NCBI GenBank assembly: GCA_036937835.1
Contig: CM072860.1
Coordinates: 2,188,501-2,252,500, forward strand
DNA from: Pampus argenteus
Taxonomy: Eukaryota; Chordata; Actinopteri; Scombriformes; Stromateidae
Length of the DNA: 64,000 nucleotides
Direction: 5' to 3'
The notes beneath the pieces are model-generated. The model was not told the DNA's origin. It searched no databases and was given only the letters and a program-made list of their open reading frames with translations. Numbering within the stretch: position 1 is the first letter of the stretch; every line of letters starts with the position of its first letter. Positions 42,179 to 54,800 of the stretch are shown here, one piece after another. The position numbers and the translations under genes are program-made.

Positions 42179-42575
42179 ACAAGCAGGCACGTGTTAGTAT
42201 GAAAACAACACATATGCACAGAAGAGCACGCAAACCTCAAACTCACACACCACATATCCTATTTGCATGGCCGAGAGCAGAGATCTGGCAGACCGCTGCT
42301 TTGCATCACCCTGCAGTTTCCCTCCTGATGCAACTTCTGCCGAGGAACCTTAAAGGACTCCTTAAGTTTGTTTTTAATCCTCTCATCAGCTTGGCGCTTT
42401 CTCTCCTTTTATTCATTCCTTCTCTTCAGCTCTCTCTCTCTCTGCTTTTCTGTCTTTTTCCTTCTTTCTCTTCTCCTCTCGATATCTGATTGCTTCTCCC
42501 TCTCTGGCAGCTTAGACGGCTGTGCCTCAGGCCATTGTAAACAGATTCCTAATCCCCACCTCCCCTTCTTTTTCC

Positions 42576-42613
<38 letters not shown>

Positions 42614-42694
42614 CCCCCTCACAATCCCTCAGCCAATCCTATACCCCCAAAACACACTCTCGACCCACTCCCCACTCTTCACTCATCCCTACAG

Positions 42695-42748
<54 letters not shown>

Positions 42749-45700
42749 GGAAACACACACTCGAGCACCGTCCCGCTGATAGCTTTAAATGGAAAGGCAG
42801 CGTCAGTGAGGTTTGAACTACTGGGTTAAACTTGCTCTATGGGACAATATGGATTCCATCCTGGTGGCGGATGGTTTCCTAGCAACAGAAGGAGGCGGGT
42901 GACAATAAACGGTGCATGTCAACACCTCCCCATCCACCAACCAGGAGTCGTAACTCTGACCCACAGAGCAAAAACTTAATGTGCTACTTATAACATTTTT
43001 AGCATAAATACATAAATAACTAATAATGACTTTCATCAGCTTTGTTTACAGCCACAAAATGCATCTGTAAACAATCAAAAAACTTGATGAACACGATGAA
43101 TGCTACTTTAACTTCCTGATACCAAACATGTGAGCGGCTAGCTGGTGAACGTTAGCATTTAGCAGTTAAAGAAACACATATTACCCAGGAGGTCATAGCA
43201 GCGTCAAAAGAACTTATATTTAACAGGTGACATTGAACGCAACTCCAACAGTTTATTTAGAAAATGGGTGAAAATGTTGTGCAGTTAAACACAGATCTGC
43301 TGAATTAGCTCGCCTTTATTTGAGCAATTCTAGGATTTCTGCAGTATCCATATGGCGAGGTAGTAAAACGTAACGGGTGATGTCATTAAACAAAGTCTGC
43401 TAAATGCATCCAAACCGAGGTAGTTTATAGAAAGTCTGGCATTGTTTCAGATGTTAGCGAGTGTTTCAGAGTGATGAATAGAAATTAATATACATCAGCA
43501 GCACCACAAAATAGAAAAAACAGATAATTTGCTTTTATATGAGGGTAGACGGTCCATCCACCCACAGAGTCTGTGCAGTTTTTAATGGGATCATTGTTGT
43601 TGTTGACATCTTCTCTATCTGCTAAACTACAGTTCCTGCAGCAGGACATATATGTCTATGTCTCTAAAGCTATAAACTCATAGGAAACACAGCTGGGATG
43701 GATTAAGATGACATACTGATGTATGTCAGTTGTCATTTTGTAGGTTAATCAGTTTGAAATATGATATTTTCCATTGAGAGATGGTCATGTAATCCCCTAC
43801 ACTGATGCAACTCAAGGCGTTCACAGGATGAGTATTACACATTGTATACGCCGCTGCTTGTTTTGTGTTCCCATGGTGCCACCAAAAAAACCAATTTACC
43901 AACCACATGCTGACATGATACAGCTTTATGTGACCAATACAGACAACGATGGGGACAACATGGAGCTCAGAAATGAGATCGAAAAAATGATGCACGAGAC
44001 ACGAACTGCCTGGATGGTCGAGTCACTTCAAACCCTCAAAGGTTAAGAAAAGTTTGGGAACTTTTTGGGAACATGTGTGCCAAGTACATGACTAAACAAC
44101 CGGCCTCCTCTCAGCTCAGCTCCAGGCTACTGTTCCTGTGCAAACACAGACCAATTTAATCAGTTTGAAATTAATCCTCCCACAGGAGGAGTTTTAATTA
44201 AACCCAATCAGCATCATGTAGGCTTGTGTTAACTCAGAAACAGTTACAGATACGATATACTTATTAACAGAAGTAGCACTGCAACAACTGGCTTTTTAAA
44301 TGGTTAATAAGTCATATGTGATGAATCAGTGAGAACTAGTTAATAACAATAATTAGGTTTTTATTATTATTATTAAAATGTACAGCTGCAGACTTGATAT
44401 AACTTCTTTATTAATGACTTTATAACTGCAGCTGGCTTCATAACTTTTGTTGTTGGCATATTTGAACGTGGAAAACCAATGAAATTACCTAAAATTTATA
44501 ACTGCAGACCAATAACTCAGATTTAAGATGATACGCTTTCATTTTCTTGCCGAGATGAAAAGATTGATGCCACTTTTATGTTCGAGAGCGGCGTCCATCT
44601 TTTCATCTGACTGACAGTGAAAACGTCGAATTATCGATTTAATGAGAAAAAAAAACCAACCTAAAGTGCTGCACAGTTATATAAGTTCGTTAAATATGCA
44701 TGAGAAAGTTTTTTGTTTTTTTACTGGATTTCATTACGATTTTTAACAGTTTGTTTTTGGAACCAAAACTCTTTTGCAATTAAAGTTTTGACATGACTAT
44801 AAACTGAGAATTTGTTTGCCAGTTCTTCACATCTGAGGCTATTTGTATTCATCGAGGCATATTACGTACCCAGTGCTTGCGATAGAGAACTGTCTATTTT
44901 GCAGTGTTAAAAATAATTGATTAAAAACTGCCTGACTTCTGCATACAAAAACAGCAGGATCAGCCAGTTAGCAAACAGCGAGCAGAAGCCAAAACTCATC
45001 CAGACTGCAGCAGCCCAAAGAAATGAGGCATCAGCAAGAGTCTGAAGAGACAGACAGTAAACAAACTGATAAAGAAGAGCCGGAGGAAGAGGTGGAGGAG
45101 GTGATGGAGACGAGGATGAAGAAGAAGCAAAGGAAGAACGAGGGGGGAGAAAATGAAATATGGGAGGAAAACAGAAAACTAGTAGCTGAGAAATGAGCAT
45201 CAACATATAGAGCATTAAGATAAAGGCGGGACATAATAAAAAAGATGCAGCAGATGATGAGGAAGTGATGATAAAGAATAAGGTTATGAAGAGGTGGAAG
45301 AAGAAATATACGTAGAGAATAGAAGAGAAGCCAGCAGGAAAAGATGTAGGTGGAGACAAAGAAGAAAAATTAAGGTAAAAAGGTACAAAGACGAGGCAAT
45401 GGAAGAGGAAATCATGGACAAAAGAGACAGAAGAATTAAAAAAGGTTAAGCAGGGATCAAAAAAGACAAGGTAGGAAGATGGGAGGAGGAAGGAGGACAA
45501 CATAACACCAATGAGGGACCAATCTGTCGACACAAACAACGGGGACGGAGATGCTCACAGATCTGGCCCCGGACCAAAAGGTGGGTGATTGGAAGATAAA
45601 AATAGGACCAAACATGTTTCTGATTAATCTCACATCCAAAAGGAACCAAAGGAAATGTTTCTAATAAGGAAATAAGGCGTAATTCACTGGTATTAAATTA

Positions 45701-48700
45701 TTTGTCTATGCTTTTAGCAATTAGCAATGAGTCATTAACAAGGAAAACCATTCAGGTGACATTTGTTTGTTTAATATCCTCCTCAAGGAACAGTAAATAA
45801 AGGAACAGTTCAACAAGTATTCTCTTTTTTTCCCATAAATTAGAATAAAAGAGGAGATTAATACCACTATGCATTAAGTATTGGGGTCAGGAGGGAGTTA
45901 GCTTAGCTGAGAATAAAGACAAGCATCCTGACGTCCGACCAGACCCTCAAAAACTCACTAATTAACAAGCTGCATCCTGTTTGTTTAATCTGCACAAACA
46001 GTGATGTAAATTGTTGAAGCTATGAGCTGTACAGTAACTACATCGTTCCCAAAAACACCACAAGGATGCCAGACAATCAGCGGAGACGCTAAACTTTAAT
46101 TTTAAAAGAAAGTTATGTCAGAGGAGGATATATCAAAACCTGGCAACCCAAACGTTGTTCTTGTAAACAGCTTATATTACTGAACAAATTACCTTTTAAG
46201 CATTATAATTAGTTATAATCACTGTACTGTATAATACTTTACTTCATTTTACTGGTAGATATTGTACATTTATTAGTATTTTACTTACTACAAGTGCAGA
46301 TTGAGATTTGACACACGCATTGTTATAATTAATTCTGAAAAAATAAATTAAAAAACTGGCTCCAGCTTGCCCAGCCACAAAATTAAAATGCTGTAATAAT
46401 CCAAATGAAACACTGACAGGTGCTGCAATATCTTAAACGTCCACCTGTGTTGGTTTTAAACTACATGTAGTTTTCCTGCTAAACGTTAAAAGTTAGAAAA
46501 CAGCTATTATTATGATCCGTGCACTGACCGGCAGAAGAGGATCCCAGACGGCAGCAACACTAACGCAGGAAGACAGCGAAGGTAAACAGTTGTAGATCCA
46601 TGTGTCAGATAACAGCTCAGACACATGACGGTAAGGTACTGTGGTGGAAACACAGGGAGGAGGGAGGGCACGATGTGATTGGTGTTTGAGGCGTAAAGGT
46701 ATGCCAGTCACTCCCACACACACACACAGCAATTAAGCATGACCTACTCCACCCCCTTCTTCTGTCCTGACAGGCAGGCCAAGCACTCATGCATCACTAA
46801 GCTGTATATTGTGTGTGTGTTTGTGTGTGTATCTCTCATTTAGGTGTTTAAACTTGTGTGTTTCAGCTCTACCTTGAAAAATGTGTTCACATGTGGACAT
46901 GTGTGCAACCTTAGTGATCATTTTAGGACTCAAACGTCTACGTGTCTCTATGTTCAACGAATCTTTTTGTGTGTTTGTGTGTGTGTGTTTGTGTGTGTGT
47001 TTGTGTGTGTACAGTGCACCCATTCACAGATAAACCCAACCATCCTTGACAATATGCGACCAGGTCGTACCGAATTTGGGTCACTCTTTCTTTTCTCTTC
47101 TAGGAAGACGAAGGGGGGGGAGACAGAAATTAACAATACCCCTCTTTCACCGCACGCCGGAGCGTTTGTTTGTCTGTATATTCAGTCCGTGCACGGATGC
47201 ATGTGTGTGTGTGTCTGTCTGTGTGTGTGCACCCATGTGCATGTCATGTCTTCATCCTTGTGATTTAACATGCACAATTGATCAATCCATTACAGGAGAC
47301 AGGGGCGGGTGGTTGTGACCTAGAAGGACAGACTCGACGGTTCTGATCCAATCATCGGGCTCTCGTTGATACGTTTGGACTGTAGTGCTTGTCAGTGTTT
47401 GCAGACTGAAAACACTTTCTGAAATTTAATTTAATTTAATTTTTATTCTTTTATTCACTTTTGCATATAAAACACCTGCACTGACGTCTTCTGTCCCAAA
47501 TGAATCTAGTATTAAATGGGATCTAATATCCTGTAATCTGGAATCAGATGCTTTTTATTTTTTAATAAACCCAGGTGAATAAAAGCATTTGGTCCAATAC
47601 CAGCATAAATCTGGTTGCCAGAATTATAATTAGTATGTTTGAGTTAATTCAAGGAGGTCGTGACAGCCTCAAGCGAGCCAACGTACCGCTAAATGCTTAT
47701 CTGCCCATAACATTCAAACCTGAGTCAAATGTGGCGACCAAAGATAGACGTTCAGATTGAAAACAGCATGTGTGTTATAAAAACACTGGCACAGTCCAGG
47801 AAGTCCAATTAGATCAATGCTGAAGGCTTTTTAGACACTGATGAACCAGGTAGAGTAGATGACAGCGCTGCCCATTCAGATACACACATATAGTAATACT
47901 ACCAGGATGGTGTGTTTGCATGGACTCAATCTGCAAATGCAAAATGTTGAGAAAGGTTTCACTTATTCACTGAACAATCCTGCGATATGTTTCTGTTTTT
48001 TTTCTACATGATGTTAATTTCTTTCCAAAAACAAACTGAAGAAAATCAACTCGACTCGGTCGGCTTCCTGCAAATCGACTTTTAGAAAACCACACCAACA
48101 ACGTGCTTAGAACGAGCACTTATTCATATCAATGGGTGAAGAACCATATACATCATTGTTCTCCGTCGCATCACATCGTGAGTTTTTAGAACCGGTGACA
48201 TTTCAGTCACATGTCTGCTGACCTTCAGGCGACTGTCACCTCAGCTCTGTGTTTGTTCAACACTTGGTTCACTCAAGATTTTGATAGGATGGCTTAAATG
48301 CAAATATGCAGGTGAGTCATTGCATTGAAACGCGTCACACATCAGCCCGTATATGTAAACTCCTTCATAGGGTTCCTGAGTAAAGAAACAAGGCAGACGA
48401 GTTTGTCTTGCTTCATTTGCAGCGATGTCAGTCCAACGAGAATCAAACAGTGGGACACTTGAGCTCAACTGACTCTTTTCCTGGAGAGAAATGCAATATT
48501 TTGTGACTCAGAAGCAGAAACGACCAGATTATTAAAGGTCATTCAGTAATAAAAGTTCAAACAAAAGACTCCTTTCACTCTGCAGGCTGTGTTTCTATGT
48601 CATTAAGCCAAATGCTAACTGCCAGCTTGAATTTAACGCTGTGCTAACAAATCATTAGCATAAAAATAACTGTAAAGGTCCCTAAAAGCGGCATGAACAG

Positions 48701-51471
48701 TATTCTTCATGCCATCATCACAACTATTCAACAGTAATTAGAGGTGAACATTTGATTCTCTGATTCTCCTGCATCAGCACTCCCCGATCGATCGATCAAT
48801 GCTTCACCTGTTCGATAACGTGTATTGACTACAGCAAAACCTTATCAGCATGCGTACATTACAGCTAGCATCGACTCGGAGGAAGTCATTAGACACAAAC
48901 AACACTAGAAGATCCCCCTTTAATTTAGGGAAATATTAACTTTAGCCTCAACCCAACAGCTTGGGTCCAACACCAATCAATGTCTAAAATCACACAAATA
49001 CCCAAAAATGGATTTTAGCAAAGGAAGCAGACCCTCTTATCTCAGGCCCATAGATGAGAGCTGGGAGCTGTTGGTTCGCAGTGAGAGCGTCAACATGTGT
49101 GTCTTGAAAAACCTTTTAAAAGCTTTCTCTCATCTTCATTTATTCAGCAAGTATCTTTCAGTGAAGAAATCTGGACCGGTGCAGCTTTGAATTAGTCGTT
49201 GATACTTTTTTTTTTTTAACATGACACTTCAGAGGAAGAATTACTGGAGGTGTGATCAAAAAAAAAAAAAAAGAGAAACTCTCCTCTGATCTAACAAACA
49301 GGCTGCAACTTTTCCCTTAAACCTTCAAACAGGCGAAAAAAATCACATAAATGCAGGAACATTAACTCCACCAGCAGTACAAAATGTTGACATGCATCTA
49401 CTATTTAAATATGTACTTATATATTTAATATATTTGACTTATGAATGAATGAATATATGAATATAAATGATGAAATCAAAGCCTTGTGGAGGTTGACACG
49501 CTGTCAGTACAGATTTCATCTAACGCTGCCAAAACAACAAATAAAATAAAGTGTCTTATTGTTGGCGAGCAGGCTGAACATCAGCAGGCTGAACATCAGC
49601 AGGCTGAACATCAGCAGGCTGAACATCAGCAGGCTGAACATCAGCAGGCTGAACATCAGCAGGCTGAACATCAGCTGACGCTTACTCACACATCGTCTAC
49701 AACTCGAGTAAAGTTATGCAAAAAGCCCACTTCAAAATTTCACCAGTGTAATATTAATAGAGGAGCCAAAGCCTGAAAAAAGAACAGACAGCGTTTTAAA
49801 CAGCAGAATTATGCAGCAGATCATAACTCATATAAAACCAAGACTCAACGTCTTTTTTTATGGGATATATTCTCTGTATAATTCAAACTAGAATCACACT
49901 GTAAAACTGGAAGGAATAATATGAATAAGAGAAACAAATACACAATGAAAACACGGCTGCTGCAAAGAGAAGGACTGAATATTCAGGGTCGAGAGCAAAA
50001 GAAATCATCGTTTTTATCAAAGTGTAGAGAAGACATCTGAACAATAATATATCTGGAGCTTTAAATATATAATATACTGCTGCCACAGAGCAGGATATGA
50101 ATATTTCAACACAGCAACCAGAAAACTTTAATCTCAAAATGTGCAGCGAGTGAATTAGTAAAATGATTGTAATATTTCAATTATGATTATAAACAGGCTG
50201 TTAATGGGAGCAGATTGGTATTAATTAAAAGTTTAAAATGTGTGGATGTCGGTGTCTTTTGTTTTATTTATTTATTTATTTATTTAATGACTGATCTACA
50301 GGTGCTTGTAATGCTGTAAACTACTAAACATGGATGACGTAGGATTAAAAATATTTCTTAAATTCAGTTTTGTAAGGAAACGGATTCAAGACGTTTATTA
50401 GATCACCAGAACGAGTTTAACGATGAACGTAAAAACACAAGTTGTTGCTTAAACGTCTTCAGCGTCTGTATTGTGACGTATTCACCTGTGAAATCACAGA
50501 TCTACAGACGACCGTTGGCTCCACACACACACACACACACACACAGGAGGCTCAGAAAGGGTCCAAAATTAACACCCGCCAAGATAAATAAATTGGGGTC
50601 AGCGGACGGGAGGAAATGAACTTCAGGTTTTTACTTCACTGGAGTCGACTTCGGCTGCCAAAAGAAGGAGACAGTTCAAGTCATTTATCAAAGAAGCAGA
50701 ACTCCTCTTCCATCCACAGCCGCTGTTTTACAGCTACACGGAGCTCATTATGCTGACAGCAAACTGTTATGAACAAACTTAAAGCTTCACTGCATGTAAT
50801 GACTGCATCTAATTAGCTAAGTGCCTTAAAATAAGTTGATTTCTTGTAGACTTTAGGCTGACAGTAGCGTCCTCTCTACAGGACAACAATGACACGTCTA
50901 TTTTTCTTTTGTTAACAACAACAATAACAGAAAAACAGGTTGTGTTGTCTCGCTTAATGTCATGGACTTTTATATAACAGCCAAGTCATCTAAATGCTCA
51001 GTATGACGTGTTTATGATGACTTCCTCATTAATAAATCATTACTTAAATACTTATTAAATCAAATTAGCTCATTAAAGGAAATGTGCACACTCAAGGACT
51101 CCAATCAAGAATAGAAGTTGATCATATGACGTCGCTGTATGTTCATCTTTGTATGGCGGCGTGTTGATGGTGAGAGGAAACGCTGGGCGGGTTTCTGTTG
51201 CCGTCTTCACAGCAACAGTTAAATAAATCTCACTGCCGAAGAACCGAATCTCAGAAGAAAACGCAGCAGATCTGTCGAACACCGAGGACGACAGCCAGCT
51301 TCATAAATATGGAGGACAGTGTTGAGGAGTGGCAGAAAGAGGATGAATATTTCACAGAGCCGAGGCCAGTGGGAGACTGATGGTGAGGAAGGACAGAAGA
51401 AGAGAGGGGGAGAGAGAGAGAGAGAAATAGAGAGATAGAGAGAGAGAGAGGGAGACGGAGAGAGAGAGAGG

Positions 51472-51509
<38 letters not shown>

Positions 51510-51840
51510 AAGAAAGAAAGAAAGAAAGAAAGAAAAGTACAGCTGGTTGCCTCAGTGTTATATAACACACACCGAAGCAGGTGGACACACACAACACAAA
51601 TGGACACATGGACACTGGTATACACACTGAAAACACACACACACACAGGTGGTGATGAACACATAAACATAAAGCCACATAAATGAACACAGACAACAAA
51701 AAAGATGAATGGTTGAACGTGCACACACACACACACACACACACAGTTGTTGGTGTTGTCCACCCACGACTGTGCTGGATTCATCCATCTTATTTTCATC
51801 ATACACAAGATGCCAACACGTCTGAGACAATAACTGGCTT

Positions 51841-51893
<53 letters not shown>

Positions 51894-54800
51894 TAACGGG
51901 TGTAATTAGAACCCAAATGCAGCACACGCAGGAATCAGTCTCTCTGGGCACAGGGAAAGTCTGGGGCCTTAGGCTGGGAACACCAGTCCAGCAAGCAGGT
52001 AGGCAGGAGTTGAGGCAGATGTACCAGGAGCTAGCCACCAGTAGCTGGGCCGACACCAGCTGGCAGAATCCAGAGAGATCAGAAGCTCGTGGTCGAAGAC
52101 AGAAGGCAGGGTCGGTTACCGGGAGTACAGCAAACAGGTTGGTCCAAGGCAGGCAAAGTCGGCAGCGGGAGATCAATCCGAAGAAGAGTGCTGGAAAGTC
52201 TTGCAGGAGCATGTAGAACAATCTGACAGAGAGTGAGTGAGCAGGGAGAGCTTAAATCCTAGCTTGATTGGTGATGGGAAGCAGGTGAGGGGAGTAGGTC
52301 TGATGAGGGGGGCGTGGCTGGCAGGTGAGTGGAGAGGGAATGGAAAATTACTTAGAGGTAGGTGAAAGGGGGGCAGACTGTGACAGAACCTCCCCCTCAA
52401 GGGACGGCTCCTGACGTCCTTAAAGATGAATTGCTGAGTCGGGAGGGTGGCGAGGGCCCGGAGGAGGTTAATATTCCTCTGAAAGCACCATGTCCTCCTC
52501 CTCCCCTGCTTCAGAAGGTGCCTCCTCCTCCGAAGGGGTTTCCTCATACTCAGAGTTGTGGTCAGAGACCTCGGGTGAACAGGGAGGCGGACTGGTAGTA
52601 CTCCTAGAGGGTCTCGAGGACCTAGCCGGTTGATCTGGGTGACATCGATGAAACTCCCTGATGAGGGAAGCATCCAAAATATGCCGTGCAGGGACCCAGG
52701 ACCTTTCCTCAGGACCATACCCCTCCCAATCCACCAGGTACTGGAGACCCCTTCCCCGGCGACGGGAACGAAGGAGACGACGGACGGTGTAGGCGGGACC
52801 CCCATCGATGATGCGGGGTGGGGGCGGGGGAGCAGCAGCGGGGACCAGGGGGCTCTCACGGACGGGTTTGACCTTGGACACATGGAAAGTGGGGTGGACC
52901 CGCATGGACCTGGGTAGCTTGAGCCTCACTGCCGCAGGGTTGATGACCTTTTGAACCTCAAAAGGTCCAATAAATCTGGGAGCCAACTTCTTCGATTCTA
53001 CGCGTAAGGGTAGATCCCGGGTAGACAACCACACCTTCTGGCCAACTTGAAAAGTCGGAGCTTTAGATCGACGACGGTTGGCCGTGGTGGAGTAGCGGTC
53101 GGTGGAGCGAAGAAGGGTGGTTCGGGCCTGAGTCCAGGTCCTGCGGCAGCGACGGATGAAGGCTTGCACTGATGGGCAGGAAACCTCCTTCTCCAGGGCG
53201 GGAAAGAGTGGGGGTTGGAACCCGTAGGCACACTGAAATGGAGAGAGTCCAGTTGCAGAGCTGGTCAGGGTGTTATGGGCGTATTCCACCCACAGAAGCC
53301 GCTGGGACCAGGATGAGGGGTTTTGAGAGACCATGCAGCGTAAAGCAGTCTCCATCTCCTGATTCATCCTCTCAGACTGGCCGTTGGACTGGGGGTGGAA
53401 CCCGGATGACAAACTGACGGTGGCCCCTACCAGCGTGCAGAACTCCCTCCAGAAAACGGAGGTGAATTGGGGCCCCCGGTCGGAGACCACGTCAGTAGGG
53501 AAACCATGCAGTCGGAACACATGTAGCAGAACCAGTTCAGCTGTCTCCTTGGCTGAGGGAAGCTTGGGCAGGGGCACGAAATGTGCCATCTTGCTGAACC
53601 GATCTACCACTGTGAGAATAGTGGTGTGGCCGTTGGACAGTGGCAGACCGGTAACAAAGTCTAGGGAGATGTGGGACCAGGGCCGGTGGGGCACTGGCAA
53701 CGGATGCAGGAATCCAGCAGGGGCCTTGTGTGAGGGTTTGTGCTGGTTGCATACTGGGCAGGCGTTCACAAACTCCCGGGTGTCTTCGGCCAGAGTCGCC
53801 CACCAAAATCTTTGCTGCACCACCTCTTTGGTCCGCTGGATCCCAGGGTGACAGGTGAGCAGGGAGTTGTGGGCCCACTGGAGGACGTCGGACCGTAGGG
53901 GAGCGGGGACGAACAGGCGGTTAGGAGGACATGAGCTGGGCCCAGGCTGATCTTCTAAAGCTGCCTTAATTCTTTCCTCCACCTCCCAGCTGAGTGATGC
54001 TATCAGACTAGAGGAGGGGAGAATGGTGTCGGAACTGGCAGCCGAGTCCTCCTCTCTCAAAAACTGCCGGGACAGGGCATCAGGCTTCACGTTGCGGGAC
54101 CCCGGCCGGTAGGAGAGGGAAAAGTTAAATCTGGTCAGAAACAGAGCCCATCTGGCCTGTCGGGAGTTCAGCCTCTTGGCTGACCGAATGTATTCCAGAT
54201 TCTTGTGGTCAGTCCAGACCAAAAACGGCATTGCAGTTCCTTCCAGCCAGTGACGCCACTCCTCCAGAGCCAGTTTGACTGCCAGAAGCTCTCGATTGCC
54301 GATGTCGTAATTCCTCTCAGCTGGGATCAGTCGTCGGGAGAAGAAGGCGCATGGATGGAGCTTCTGGTCTTTGGCTGACCGCTGGGAGAGCACCCCTCCT
54401 ACTCCCACGTCAGAGGCGTCCACCTCCACCACAAATTGCCTTTCTGGGTCAGGCATTTGGAGGATAGGGGCTGACGTGAACCTGGCTTTGAGGGACCGGA
54501 AGGCCTCATCGGCTGCGGATGACCACTGGAAGGGCACCTTGGAGGAAGTCAGAGCCGTGAGAGGAGCGGCTATCATGCTGTAACCCCTGATGAACCTCCG
54601 GTAAAAGTTGGCGAAGCCCAGGAACCGTTGCAGTTGTTTGCGAGAGTCAAGAGTGGGCCAATCTGAAACAGCTGACACCTTGGCAGGGTCCATCTGGATG
54701 CTCCCAGGACCCACGATGAAACCCAAGAAGGACACAGACGAGGAGTGAAACTCGCACTTCTCGGCTTTGACAAAGAGAGAGTTCTCAAGGAGCCGCTGGA

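Noticed and set aside
43774..44046. 90-codon plus-strand frame with normal-looking composition
   Set aside because: No recognisable family, start context or splice signals; it also overlaps an open minus frame. Might be a fossil of a mobile element, but not supportable.
44907..45539. 210-codon minus-strand frame
   Set aside because: Phe/Ser/Leu-rich translation of a purine-rich plus strand; typical low-complexity artefact.
49570..49674. Direct repeats considered as CRISPR-like
   Set aside because: Copies are contiguous with no spacers and the genome is vertebrate; this is a minisatellite.
51251..51808. 185-codon minus-strand frame
   Set aside because: Ser/Leu and Cys/Val runs from GA and CA repeats.
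51799..52221. 140-codon minus-strand frame in the 3' LTR
   Set aside because: It is the 3' LTR copy of the leader uORF continuing into the CA repeat; no evidence for a protein.
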